Source: Candidatus Woesearchaeota archaeon
GTDB lineage: Archaea; Nanobdellota; Nanobdellia; Woesearchaeales; JAGVYU01
Direction of reading: 5' to 3'
Length of the DNA stretch: 39,290 nucleotides
Assembly (NCBI GenBank): GCA_018303105.1
Contig: JAGVYU010000052.1
Location: 1-39,290 of the forward strand
Numbering within the stretch: position 1 is the first letter of the stretch; the number at the start of each line of letters is the position of its first letter. Shown piece by piece: positions 1 to 8,077 of the stretch. The position numbers and the translations under genes are program-made. The notes under the pieces are model-generated. The model was not told the origin of the DNA. It saw only the letters and a program-made list of their open reading frames with translations, and ran no database searches.

Positions 1-81
1 AGGTATAGCGCTCAACACAAGCACTGTTGGCAGGGCCATGTGGGGAATAGTGTAGCGCAATCTCTACATTTCTAAACAATC

Positions 82-90
82 AAGATTAAA
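82..90 (+). promoter_or_regulatory. TATA box of the DUF84 gene
   Basis: The motif gattaaata is centred about 29 bp before the ATG at 115. No Shine-Dalgarno sequence precedes that ATG. This spacing fits an archaeal TATA box driving a leaderless or nearly leaderless mRNA. Bases 1-81 hold nothing else I can support. Confidence 0.5.
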
Positions 91-114
91 TACTGCACAA
101 CAAAAACCCCATCT

Positions 115-690
115 ATGAAAATCCTTCTTGGCTCAACAAATCCGACAAAAGTGCAGGCGGTGCACGGTGCTTTCAGTCATTTTGGAATCCCTGTGGAAGT
201 TGAGGGTCGGGAAGTTGAGTCTGGAGTTCATGAGCAGCCACAGAGCATCGATGCAACCGTACAAGGAGCGATCAATCGTGCGATGCGGGCTTCTAACGGC
301 ACGAATCTTAGTATTGGTCTAGAGTCCGGTGTTCAGCATGTCGAACTCCCCACGATTGCCACGGAATTTAACTTCTGCGCTTGCGCTATATACCCGGCAA
401 AACATATTGGAGAATTTGTATACCTGGGAGTATCTCCTGGATTTGTAATTCCGGGCCAGGTCATCGCTCTCATGGTCCTTCAAGGGATCGAGATGGAGCG
501 CGCGGTTCACGAATCAGGAATGAGCCCAAAGAAAAACATCGGAGAGGAAGAAGGGATTATTGGCCACATGTCAAGAGGAGTTATCCCGAGAAGCGCATAC
601 ATGCAGCCGGCAGTAGAGATGGCCTTAGTGCATTTACTTCATGATCATCCAGAATCCTGGGACTTATCCTCGATACCCCGCCCAGATTAG
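115..690 (+). CDS. DUF84 / YjjX-type inosine/xanthosine triphosphatase
   Basis: Members of this family hydrolyse non-canonical purine nucleoside triphosphates (ITP, XTP) in the cytosol and so clean the nucleotide pool. The 191-residue length is normal. The N-terminal GSTNPTKVQAV loop is the family signature for nucleotide binding. The central IGLESGV and the C-terminal EEEGIIGHMSRGVIPR block match the expected later motifs. The gene is convergent with deoxyhypusine synthase and their 3' ends overlap by 27 bp. The ATG at 115 is chosen from the TATA spacing. Function rests on motif recognition; substrate preference cannot be read from sequence. Confidence 0.85.
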   Translation: MKILLGSTNPTKVQAVHGAFSHFGIPVEVEGREVESGVHEQPQSIDATVQGAINRAMRASNGTNLSIGLESGVQHVELPTIATEFNFCACAIYPAKHIGEFVYLGVSPGFVIPGQVIALMVLQGIEMERAVHESGMSPKKNIGEEEGIIGHMSRGVIPRSAYMQPAVEMALVHLLHDHPESWDLSSIPRPD

Positions 691-1575
691 TGGCAAAGCA
701 ATCGTCGCATCGCACACGACATTGACAAACCGCGCCTTGTCATGCATTTTTCCCCATGAGATTCCTTCTTTAAGCTCAGCTCCTGAGCTTCCTCCTGGCT
801 CTGGCCTATCCATCGTGATTTGAATACCATACTCCGCCTTGTTCGGGCAGAATTGCATCGCCTGCTGGATATAATTCTTCGGCATTCCGCCACCAATGTA
901 AAAAACAGCTGCATGCTTCGCATCCCATGCAAGAGATAATATCTCTTTTAAATCATCAAACAATCCGGCTTTTACAGTTTTGCCTTTCGCGAGCTGCCCC
1001 CAGAACATTAATCCTAATCCCGAGTCCGCAAGTCCGGGGCAAAAGATAGGTATTTTTCGCTCAGCGCACACGCGGAGCAATGATCGCTTATTTTTCGGTA
1101 ACCGTAGTCCAAGAGTATATAGAATCTCTCTGCTTGTTTTGCATTCTTTGAGCGCATCGAAATGCTCTTTAATGAATTCCTCAAGCTTCTCATACACCGT
1201 ATTCGGCATATAACAATCGTACATGCGGTCGTATCCTTGCTTATGCAGCTCCTTGTCATCAGCGTATTCTGAACCCTGATAATGATGATAACCGAGCGCT
1301 TCAACCGCGTCATGCGTGAGATTCGCCCCTGTTGAAACTAGCACATCAATGAATCCCTGCTCAATCATGTCAATAAGAATTTCTTTCATTCCCGCGGGCA
1401 CCATCGCTCCCGCAAGCCCTACAAAAACCGTGCACTTTTTCTTCTTCATCTCCTTTGCGATAGAAACCGCGTCCGCTATTTTTCCCGCGCCCATGACCCC
1501 TGCTGCGTCGAATGCAGTAATCAGCTCAGAAACTTTCATTCCCTTCTGAATCCGAATGGGCTCAACCGTTTTCAT
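664..1575 (-). CDS. dys: Deoxyhypusine synthase
   Basis: This enzyme transfers the aminobutyl group of spermidine to a lysine of translation factor aIF5A, the first step of hypusine formation in archaea and eukaryotes. The 303-residue protein has the usual length. Recognisable blocks are the N-terminal FVGLAGAMVPAGM, the STGANLTHDAVEALG motif, and the GSSGAELKEGISWGK segment near residues 262-275, whose WGK lysine corresponds to the catalytic lysine of the family. It is a single gene with its own TATA box about 26 bp upstream of the ATG. No aIF5A gene is seen in the window. This is one of the firmest calls here and the best sign that the DNA is archaeal. Confidence 0.92.
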   Translation of the reverse strand: MKTVEPIRIQKGMKVSELITAFDAAGVMGAGKIADAVSIAKEMKKKKCTVFVGLAGAMVPAGMKEILIDMIEQGFIDVLVSTGANLTHDAVEALGYHHYQGSEYADDKELHKQGYDRMYDCYMPNTVYEKLEEFIKEHFDALKECKTSREILYTLGLRLPKNKRSLLRVCAERKIPIFCPGLADSGLGLMFWGQLAKGKTVKAGLFDDLKEILSLAWDAKHAAVFYIGGGMPKNYIQQAMQFCPNKAEYGIQITMDRPEPGGSSGAELKEGISWGKMHDKARFVNVVCDATIALPLIWAGYRG

Positions 1576-1596
1576 GGAGCAACAAAATGGATGACG

Positions 1597-1606
1597 GTTT
1601 AAAAAC
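1597..1606 (-). promoter_or_regulatory. TATA box of deoxyhypusine synthase
   Basis: On the minus strand the sequence reads TTTTTAAACC, centred about 26 bp before the ATG at 1575, with no Shine-Dalgarno motif between. This fits a leaderless transcript. Confidence 0.5.
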
Positions 1607-1647
1607 CTTGCTCAATGCCGAGGTCAATGGAATCTAGTGTCGTAGAA

Positions 1648-1733
1648 TCGGCCTTGGCGCTGGTCGGACTGGGGAGGGGCCCTCCGGGCTGTCCGACGAG
1701 CTCCGAAGGAGCAACAGCCGCCAAGGAGGCCGA
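1648..1733. ncRNA. GC-rich three-way-junction element, possible structured RNA
   Basis: This intergenic stretch folds on paper into a closing stem and two hairpins. The stem pairs 1648-1653 with 1728-1733, 1654-1659 with 1719-1724 (GGA bulge) and 1660-1662 with 1715-1717. The first arm pairs 1664-1669 with 1691-1696 and is capped by 1673-1677 with 1681-1685. The second arm is a GCTCC/GGAGC hairpin (1700-1712). About 31 base pairs are perfect Watson-Crick. No protein is encoded. It lies downstream of the protease operon and upstream of the deoxyhypusine synthase promoter, so it could be a free RNA or a 3' untranslated structure. The strand and the RNA class are not determined. Confidence 0.45.
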
Positions 1734-1776
1734 ATGGTGCGGAACAACAACAAACACACCGCAATAGAATTAATCC

Positions 1777-2883
1777 TTAACGCTCCACATGCGAGCAATT
1801 CCCCTCGCAGAAGATAGTACGGGGCGTTTTGCGCTCTTCAAGATAGTCCAGGACGATGCGAACAAGCATGATCCCGAGGAGGATACCTGCGAGCATGTCA
1901 GCAGCAAACACAAGAGCTCCGGATAGTCCGAGCTCAGCAAAATCATCATTCGCGAGGACGATGCCCAGCGCGAAGATCACACCAGAGAGATTCTGTATAA
2001 ATCCGCTTCCAACGACGTAGAACATGAGCGCGAATGCTGTCGTGATGATGAATCCAGAGACTAAGATCATGCCTTTCGACGAAGTGTCCGCGCATTGAAC
2101 AGAAGTGTGCGGCCAAAGCCCTTGCTCGTGGAAGACGATGCGATGCTCGCAATCAAAGCGCTGTGCAAGCACGGCATGGGCAGTCTCATGAACGGCGAGC
2201 GCGCCAAAGAAAATAAATACGGTGAGCCCAAACATAAAAAGGCCGAACTTCAGAATCTGCACAACCCCGGGAAGTTTAGCGACAGCCTGATGAGGCGCGC
2301 TTTCGCACAATTTCATGTGCTCTGGAAAGAGGATTAAAACGATAAGAAGCAGTGCGTCCGGAATAAAGAGCCATAACGGCTGGCCGAGCAACGTGAGCAG
2401 GCTGACCAGAATCAAACCGAGCCCATACGCCGCCCCCACAATGCCAATCGTGCGTAGGATGTCATGCTGCACGAACGCGAGTTCTAAAAAAAGCAGAACG
2501 AGAAATACGGAGGAGAGCCAAAGGGCGGTCAGGGGGAGTCTGAGCGCGATGAGCAGCGCGAGGAACCCGACAACATAAAATGAAAGCAAGATGAGGACAT
2601 GCATCTTTCCTGAAATAGTGTGCACAAAGAGCGCGAGCAGGAGCACCGTAATGCTCAGGGAAAGGGTCGTGAGCCACACTTGATCGGCGAGCGAGTAGGA
2701 AAAGCTTCCGAACAACCAGGACCAATGCACGATCGCAAGAGGCGCGAAAAAAATCCCGAGGAGCCCAAGAAGCCTCGCTAAGGGACAGTGTTTCTCTGTG
2801 AATCCGCGGAGCAGCGTGGAAATGCCGTATGCGACGACAAGGCCTTCCACAAGTCCGTTCAGTAAAAAAATCCACGCACTCAT
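1777..2883 (-). CDS. Polytopic membrane metalloprotease-like protein (M50-like)
   Basis: The protein has many hydrophobic segments and one clear HETAH zinc-site motif around residues 230-234, placed at the start of a membrane segment as in site-2 (M50-type) proteases. A later ANDDFAEL motif near residue 309 could supply the third metal ligand. Such enzymes cut membrane-spanning substrates within the bilayer. The reading frame is open further upstream, but the ATG at 2883 overlaps the TGA of the lipoprotein gene (ATGA) and starts directly with a membrane segment, so I prefer it. It is the last gene of a minus-strand operon. Membership in a precise peptidase subfamily is uncertain. Confidence 0.6.
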   Translation of the reverse strand: MSAWIFLLNGLVEGLVVAYGISTLLRGFTEKHCPLARLLGLLGIFFAPLAIVHWSWLFGSFSYSLADQVWLTTLSLSITVLLLALFVHTISGKMHVLILLSFYVVGFLALLIALRLPLTALWLSSVFLVLLFLELAFVQHDILRTIGIVGAAYGLGLILVSLLTLLGQPLWLFIPDALLLIVLILFPEHMKLCESAPHQAVAKLPGVVQILKFGLFMFGLTVFIFFGALAVHETAHAVLAQRFDCEHRIVFHEQGLWPHTSVQCADTSSKGMILVSGFIITTAFALMFYVVGSGFIQNLSGVIFALGIVLANDDFAELGLSGALVFAADMLAGILLGIMLVRIVLDYLEERKTPRTIFCEGNCSHVER

Positions 2884-3215
2884 GTCAGCGTCCTGAGTTT
2901 TGAAGGCTCGACTGCGCCTGTTTTCGCGTCCACGGCAACAACCATGCGGCTTTTCTTTTCTGTACCCGTAGCATTGGAGCGCGCCTCGATCTCTACATAC
3001 CAATACCCCTGTTGCTTGTACGCCTGAAGAACCTGCAATGAGACACGTTCAAGATTCGTAGCAGATTCATTCTCCCGCGCGTAAAACTTTACGCCGGAAT
3101 TGACGAAATCCTGTGTCGCCTGGATGGCTTGCTCCTGTGAGATTTCGTTCTCGCAGCCAAGCAGCAGGAGCAGGAGTGCAATGCTAGCGATTCGCAAGAA
3201 GTTCTGTGACTTCAT
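2880..3215 (-). CDS. Small predicted lipoprotein
   Basis: The 111-residue product has a short charged N-terminus, a run of leucines and a lipobox ending in LLLGC (cysteine about residue 21), so it is probably lipid-anchored on the outer face of the membrane. The mature part looks like one small alpha/beta domain with a QEQAIQATQDFVNS helix and a VEIEARSN strand, reminiscent of PepSY-like domains, but I cannot assign it. A strong ribosome-binding site (GGAGGTG) precedes the ATG. Its start lies inside the 48-residue gene upstream, and its stop overlaps the protease start. The arrangement suggests a partner or substrate of the protease. Confidence 0.6.
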   Translation of the reverse strand: MKSQNFLRIASIALLLLLLGCENEISQEQAIQATQDFVNSGVKFYARENESATNLERVSLQVLQAYKQQGYWYVEIEARSNATGTEKKSRMVVAVDAKTGAVEPSKLRTLT

Positions 3216-3330
3216 CGTCCACCTCCGCCTGCGTAAGCACGCCTTCCTTGCTGAGAATCTTAATAAGCGCCTGGACTCTCGCCTCCTGAATCTTCAATGC
3301 GCCTTTCAATTCGATAAGCTCTCGATCCAT
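3184..3330 (-). CDS. 48-residue hypothetical protein in the protease operon
   Basis: This short frame starts at the ATG at 3330, which is preceded by a good ribosome-binding site (AGGTGA) with normal spacing, and ends at TAG 3184-3186. It begins 9 bp after the stop of the SpoIIM-like gene and its 3' end overlaps the lipoprotein start by 32 bp. The product is charged and helical, with an N-terminal amphipathic helix (LIELKGALKIQEARVQALIK) and a short second helix. No signal peptide or membrane segment is present. The binding site and the tight packing are the reasons to call it real. No function is recognised. Confidence 0.6.
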   Translation of the reverse strand: MDRELIELKGALKIQEARVQALIKILSKEGVLTQAEVDDEVTELLANR

Positions 3331-3339
3331 CGTATCACC

Positions 3340-4155
3340 TCAAAAGATCATGGGGGAAACAAAGACCTCAAGGACGGCAGCGCCGAAGAGGATAAGCAAT
3401 GATCCCACAATCAGGTCAACGCTGTCCACAAGGATGCGTTTGAATTTGTTCGTGTTAATGTCGTGCCGGACAATAGCGATAGAGATAATTCCTCCCGCGA
3501 GCCCAGCCATGAAGTATGCTGCGATTTCAGGGATGCCATGCACCGAGTATTTTAACAGGATGAGGGGAACAAGGCCAAATGAACTGTTCGCGAGTTCCTT
3601 GATCAAGCCGCCAATCACGACGCCGATGATAGAGGCATTCCATGTCAGGATGAATATGGCGCCAAACCCATAGAAAAAAGAGAAGAGCAGGCAGAACGCA
3701 AGAACTTTCGCGTTGTTCAGGAAAATCGCTGCAAGTGTGGATGTTAGGGCGAAAGCGTTTCCCGTAGCGGGCCCGTTAATGCTCTCAATAGTCCGTAACT
3801 GCGCCTCAAAAAGCATATGGTTTGTTCCCATAGGCAAGAGCACAAACCAGCCGATATACGCAGCTGTGAATCCAAAAAACAAAAACATGAAAAAAGAAAG
3901 GACTTTGCCGTGTTCCCTGAGCAGTGTGCGCTCCTCAGCTATCTCAAGATCCTTTTTTTCCTCAAGTTTGATCGCTCCGTAGACGAGGGGGACACTCACA
4001 AGCGCCGTGAGGGACACAATGACCATGCTCGCGTATTCCTTGAAAAGAAATAATCCAAGCACTACAGCGAAGCTCGCAAACACGACGCCTACGATAAACG
4101 CCTTCCAGGGGCGCTGCGCCGCGCGGATCGGATCAATGAGGCTTTCGATGACCAT
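3340..4155 (-). CDS. SpoIIM / DUF95 family membrane protein
   Basis: The 271-residue protein has about six membrane segments and the diagnostic HGIPEIAAYFMAG motif around residues 208-220, followed by a glycine-rich helix. This is the hallmark of the stage II sporulation protein M (DUF95) family, which is widespread in archaea that do not sporulate. In Bacillus the homologue acts with a peptidoglycan hydrolase; in archaea its job is unknown, though an envelope role is likely. The start overlaps the end of the glycosidase gene by 23 bp. The operon also contains a lipoprotein and a membrane protease, which supports an envelope function. Confidence 0.8.
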   Translation of the reverse strand: MVIESLIDPIRAAQRPWKAFIVGVVFASFAVVLGLFLFKEYASMVIVSLTALVSVPLVYGAIKLEEKKDLEIAEERTLLREHGKVLSFFMFLFFGFTAAYIGWFVLLPMGTNHMLFEAQLRTIESINGPATGNAFALTSTLAAIFLNNAKVLAFCLLFSFFYGFGAIFILTWNASIIGVVIGGLIKELANSSFGLVPLILLKYSVHGIPEIAAYFMAGLAGGIISIAIVRHDINTNKFKRILVDSVDLIVGSLLILFGAAVLEVFVSPMIF

Positions 4156-5818
4156 GGTTGAGTTCGTTCATGAGTTCAATGTAGAGCGCCGCGCTGGGCG
4201 CGTAGCTCCAGCAGCCCTCGCTTCTGCAATGGGACGCGCTCGAAATCTGAGCATGATGCCCAAGTGCCCCGGAATGCAGGAGTTCTTCTGTGGACGCAGT
4301 GTGTATGGCATCAATGTACTTCTTAAATCTTTTGGCGTTCACGCGGTGCAGAGCGAGCGCCGTAAGGTTATTTATCCAATACCAGCTGTCCCCATGAAAG
4401 TGGCTTGTCGTAACCTCCCCAGAATGTGTTGAGCAGAATAACGGATGACCAGTGCTGAGCGTCGAGATTCCTCCCCATGGGAGCCACAGTTCTGAGAGCG
4501 CACTATCGAATGCCTCCTCCCAGAGGGGCCCAGGATAAAGGTGCGGGCACAGATACGCAGCGACGAATATGTTGGGAGTAGCGTGGCGGAGAGAAAGCGA
4601 GCTGACAGGGATTGTAAAGCGTTCACGAACTCCCGCAAGAAAGCGATGGCGCGCTTCAGCATACGCATCGTTGCCCGTGATTTTGTGAAGCAGTTCGAGG
4701 AAGCAGGCATAGAGCGCCTGATGATCAAGCCGTGGACTAGGAAGGTCAGGCATCCACGGATCGTCGTCTGCATGGATAAGCCCGTCATGGATATACTGCT
4801 GCTGAACGCTATCGTGCAGTGCTTCCAGCCGTGCCGTGATCTCCTTGATTTCATCAGGAGAGAAATACTCCGGCAATCGGTGATTTCTGCTTAGGAATTC
4901 AAAAACGCTGTGCCACGCGAACGCATGCCATCCAAGCACTGACCACGGAGTCTGGATTTCCTGCATCAACTGCTCGTAGAGCATGAATTTGACATCCTCA
5001 ATCTGAGTATCAAGCAAAAGCGCACGGGCACACTGGGCATCTGCCAACGCGTTTGGCGCGAACGCCCACGGGTATCCGGGAAGAACATTTTTTTTCCTGC
5101 CTGACTTCACGAGATGCTCTGACAAGTTTGCCGAGGCGGGGGACATGCCCTGGAAATAGGATTTGCGCAGCCGCTCAAGTGTGAGATGCTGCTGAGTAAT
5201 ACGCTCCGCGAGTGCGCATGCGGCGTCTTTGTCGTCGGAAACAGCAAGGATAATCCTCCGGGCGACGAGTTGAACTGCTTTGAAAACAGATCCGTCATAT
5301 GGGGGCGAATGCCGTTGCTCGTCAAGGGGATAATAATACGGAATCCACTCCTCAATCTTTTTGAAATGGAGGTCCTCATCACCCTCGATCACGAGAAACA
5401 GATGATACTCCTCCCCGGAGAGCGTATCCTGGTCTCGGGCATCATGTGTTTTCGTGAATTGAATGATGAGTTTCCCGCGCTCATGCGTTATGCTGTATGA
5501 TTTGCCCCACCGCCGATTATCGTACGGCTGACGGACATCAAGCACGAGCTCGAACGGCACGTGTTGATCAAGAGAATAGACGAGCGCGGATGCGTGCAGG
5601 GGCAGCAGCATGCGTTCATGAGCATGCTCGCGAATGCGGTGCACATATCCCGCATCCTGATAATAGTGCTGTATCTTTCCCGCAACATGGATGTCATGGA
5701 AAATTTTATACAGCGTTCCCTGAACGGGAGCATACCATCCTGCATATCTGCTGTCAACGCCCAGGCAGAGAAATCCTCCCGCCTTATTCGCTGTAATCAC
5801 AAATTGACGTGTATCCAC
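4133..5818 (-). CDS. Glycogen-debranching-enzyme-like glycosidase (six-hairpin fold)
   Basis: The 561-residue protein resembles amylo-alpha-1,6-glucosidase proteins. The first 200 residues form a beta-rich domain like the N-terminal debranching-enzyme domain. The rest is helical and carries the expected blocks: HADDDPWMPD then a DHQALY stretch near residues 345-370, the LPWGGISTLS region, a SHFHGDSWYW block and GCWSYAPSAALYIEL near the end. The usual acidic residue before QALW is here an aspartate in LDHQALY, so activity on alpha-1,6 branches is not certain. No signal peptide is seen, so it should act in the cytosol. The start is GTG, preceded by GGGGGAG. It heads a five-gene operon. Confidence 0.65.
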   Translation of the reverse strand: MDTRQFVITANKAGGFLCLGVDSRYAGWYAPVQGTLYKIFHDIHVAGKIQHYYQDAGYVHRIREHAHERMLLPLHASALVYSLDQHVPFELVLDVRQPYDNRRWGKSYSITHERGKLIIQFTKTHDARDQDTLSGEEYHLFLVIEGDEDLHFKKIEEWIPYYYPLDEQRHSPPYDGSVFKAVQLVARRIILAVSDDKDAACALAERITQQHLTLERLRKSYFQGMSPASANLSEHLVKSGRKKNVLPGYPWAFAPNALADAQCARALLLDTQIEDVKFMLYEQLMQEIQTPWSVLGWHAFAWHSVFEFLSRNHRLPEYFSPDEIKEITARLEALHDSVQQQYIHDGLIHADDDPWMPDLPSPRLDHQALYACFLELLHKITGNDAYAEARHRFLAGVRERFTIPVSSLSLRHATPNIFVAAYLCPHLYPGPLWEEAFDSALSELWLPWGGISTLSTGHPLFCSTHSGEVTTSHFHGDSWYWINNLTALALHRVNAKRFKKYIDAIHTASTEELLHSGALGHHAQISSASHCRSEGCWSYAPSAALYIELMNELNHGHRKPH

Positions 5819-5846
5819 GGCTCCCCCGTGCTCTCTGAAGTCCCGG

Positions 5847-5856
5847 CATATATAAG
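5847..5856 (-). promoter_or_regulatory. TATA box of the glycosidase operon
   Basis: The minus strand reads CTTATATATG, centred about 34 bp before the GTG at 5818, leaving room for a short leader with a GGGGGAG ribosome-binding site. It is one half of a divergent promoter region shared with the DUF835 gene. Confidence 0.5.
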
Positions 5857-5924
5857 AGTAGCGGTCTTCCTAAATTGCCACATCTGGCCATGATATAAAA
5901 GAATAGTGTTAGCACGCACATAAT

Positions 5925-5933
5925 ATTTATAAA
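5925..5933 (+). promoter_or_regulatory. TATA box of the DUF835-HTH gene
   Basis: The motif atttataaa lies about 27 bp before the in-frame GTG at 5956 but only about 15 bp before the GTG at 5944. The spacing therefore favours 5956 as the start of a leaderless mRNA. Confidence 0.5.
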
Positions 5934-5943
5934 GATCGAGTCC

Positions 5944-6648
5944 GTGCGCAGGTATGTGAAGGGTGAGCAAAATCTTGAGGGTGGCGCATTTATCATAAAA
6001 GAAGCGTATCAAGATAAGGCGTTCGCGGTATTTTCTGGACTCTTGATTAATGGGTATAAAGGATTGTGCTTGTCGCGCGCTCCGCCTGACGAGATAAAGC
6101 GGAAGTATAATATCGACGCGCAGATGCTATGGATGACGACGCAGAAGGATCAAAAGGGAGATGTCGCAATGACGTTAGCGGCGATTCGATCACGCGCAAA
6201 GGAGTTTATGAAGAGAAACAAGAAATCTGCAGTGCTCCTGGATCGCATGGACTACCTTGTGAGTATGTTTGGGTTCAATGCGGTCATGAAACTTATATAT
6301 GAGCTCAGCGATGATGCGCAGGTGTATCAAGCCTGCATGATGGTGAATGTGCATCCGAGCACACTCTCGGCGCAGGAGCTCAGCGTTCTCGAGCAGGAGC
6401 TGAAACAGCTCAAAGGCCCTGCTGTACCCATGGCGCACGAGCTTCCGGATGACTTGCATGAGATCATAGCATACCTCGCGAACTCGGAGCGCGTATCATT
6501 TAAGGAAGTCAGCAAGAAGTTTGGCATAACAAAAACGACAACGAGAAAACGCATTCAGGGGCTTCTTGACAAGGGACTCGTTGTTGTGAAGAAGAATGGC
6601 AGGAATAAGATCATACGGCTCACGGAAGGGGCGCAGGTCTATATGTAA
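5944..6648 (+). CDS. DUF835 domain protein with C-terminal winged-helix domain
   Basis: Residues 15-150 match the archaeal DUF835 pattern: AFAVFSGLLINGYKGLCLSR, a VLLDRMDYLVSMFGF block and VNVHPSTLSAQELSVLEQEL. The domain resembles a RecA-like or receiver-like fold without catalytic motifs. Residues 165-230 form a winged helix: RVSFKEVSKKFGITKTTT as the helix-turn-helix, then a wing ending in IIRLTEGAQVYM. It is probably a cytosolic transcription regulator whose DUF835 part senses a signal. The longest start is GTG 5944; GTG 5956 fits the TATA box better and would shorten the protein by four residues. It is divergent from the glycosidase operon, a possible target. Confidence 0.75.
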   Translation: MRRYVKGEQNLEGGAFIIKEAYQDKAFAVFSGLLINGYKGLCLSRAPPDEIKRKYNIDAQMLWMTTQKDQKGDVAMTLAAIRSRAKEFMKRNKKSAVLLDRMDYLVSMFGFNAVMKLIYELSDDAQVYQACMMVNVHPSTLSAQELSVLEQELKQLKGPAVPMAHELPDDLHEIIAYLANSERVSFKEVSKKFGITKTTTRKRIQGLLDKGLVVVKKNGRNKIIRLTEGAQVYM

Positions 6649-6661
6649 GGGCCGGATGTAA

Positions 6662-7924
6662 TTACGAAAATTCAATTGAAGATACGTTGAATGCCGTTCC
6701 TTCTTCGATGTGGAACACGAACTCAACCTGCTCAGGATTGAGAGCGGTGGGGAATGCGCATGTATCCTTGCATTCACGCGTGACTTCACTACGCGGTTTG
6801 AGTTCTGGATTCGATTGCTCAAAGAGGGCTCGGGAGCTCGCGTTCTCAACAATCTGAAAGTTGACTTTGAGCGATGGCAAACTGGGAAACGAGACGGAGG
6901 CTTCCTCTAACGCTTTGGCATACACCTGAGTCCCATCATCCAAAGCGAGGCTGGAGAAACCGCGCGCCGCGAGTGAAGATGCGCTTCCCTCCTGCAGAGC
7001 TGCAGCTGTGGCGTTGCCCGCTATTGCTCCCGGAGTTCCTTGACGAGCGCCTTGGGTAGTCCCGGGAGAAGTGCCTGCTCCCGTATCAGAAGATGCGCGG
7101 GTTACACTTCTTTGTTTTTTTTCAAGAGAAAATTGAAGTTTTCCCTCCTCCTCTTCAATATAGCTCTCCTTAACTCCAGAGAGATCAAGGAAGATCTTAA
7201 CAAACCGGTCATCACCGAGGCGGAAGCCCGGTAAGTAATCATTGTAATAGAGTTCAATCAAAATCTGTTTGTCCTCAATGGATCTGTCAAACCTAAACTC
7301 GTCAAAGATGCGCGTCTCCATGTACGGGATCGCCTGGCCCCATGCCGTCAACTGAGCGCCGGAGGGCTGAGCTCCAAGGGGGGTGCCTGCGCGATTAAAC
7401 CCCCAGAAATCATCGCCATTAAGCCGAATTCCCTGAATGTGCTCACCATTATTTGGAATCCATGACACGCGGATCTTTTCAAGGTACATGCCATTCTCGT
7501 TGCCCACGCTTTTCAAAGCAATGCCGGACAGGATATTGTCCTCGTCTCCGATGATCTTCATGTCTTTGAGGCCGACAATAAGATGGGACTTCCCATCCGA
7601 AGCGAGCGATTCTGCGGTCTCATCAGAATACACTGCAAATCCAGTGATGAGCGGTGATTGGAACGGCACGGGCTCATTGGAGTAGACGAGTGAATCCTTG
7701 CCATCCACGCGCATGAAAACCTGGACAGAGCCATTGCCAACGATGGTCCCTGAGACTTTCGCGCTCGTTACTGGAATCTGCGCGTTCTCGCCAGAAAGAA
7801 TGAATTGGGATCCTGTGAATGCCAATTCGCGGAGCATGACGTGATTCACATCAAGGCTCACATAGGCAACGATGCCGGACCCGTAGAATTTCATGAAAAA
7901 GAATGTGATCCCAAGCACGAGCAC
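6662..7924 (-). CDS. Membrane-anchored extracellular protein, N-terminus unclear
   Basis: The given frame starts at GTG 7924, the first conventional start. The frame stays open upstream to a TAA near 8062 and encodes a sensible cytoplasmic segment of about 30 residues (with PISYLDPQYPDDS), followed by a complete membrane helix; GTG 7924 would cut that helix in half. The true start is therefore probably upstream, with an ATA at 8050 the most natural candidate. The outer part contains a carbohydrate-binding-like beta domain (DEFRFDRSIEDKQILIELYYNDY), a Gly/Thr/Ala-rich linker near residues 275-310 and a second beta domain with two cysteines. No family is recognised. Confidence 0.65.
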   Translation of the reverse strand: MLVLGITFFFMKFYGSGIVAYVSLDVNHVMLRELAFTGSQFILSGENAQIPVTSAKVSGTIVGNGSVQVFMRVDGKDSLVYSNEPVPFQSPLITGFAVYSDETAESLASDGKSHLIVGLKDMKIIGDEDNILSGIALKSVGNENGMYLEKIRVSWIPNNGEHIQGIRLNGDDFWGFNRAGTPLGAQPSGAQLTAWGQAIPYMETRIFDEFRFDRSIEDKQILIELYYNDYLPGFRLGDDRFVKIFLDLSGVKESYIEEEEGKLQFSLEKKQRSVTRASSDTGAGTSPGTTQGARQGTPGAIAGNATAAALQEGSASSLAARGFSSLALDDGTQVYAKALEEASVSFPSLPSLKVNFQIVENASSRALFEQSNPELKPRSEVTRECKDTCAFPTALNPEQVEFVFHIEEGTAFNVSSIEFS

Positions 7925-8077
7925 GACAACGCCGAGTATGATGAGGACTTCTTTTTTTGTCTTTTGAGGTCCAAGCGCAAAGTCCTGTATGCTGTCGTCC
8001 GGGTATTGCGGGTCTAAGTATGAGATCGGATCACCTGAGAACGATGCTATGGAGACTGATTAATATAGTTTTCTGAG

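Noticed and set aside
1690-1727. Resemblance of the CTCCGAAGGAGCAACAGCC stretch to SRP RNA helix 8
   Set aside because: The loop is one base short of the GGAA tetraloop, the asymmetric loop does not match, and the gap is too short for a full archaeal SRP RNA.
2884-3003. Forty-residue N-terminal extension of the M50-like protein
   Set aside because: It lies within the lipoprotein gene, is Arg/Cys-rich and unlike a membrane protein start; the ATGA overlap at 2883 is the natural start.
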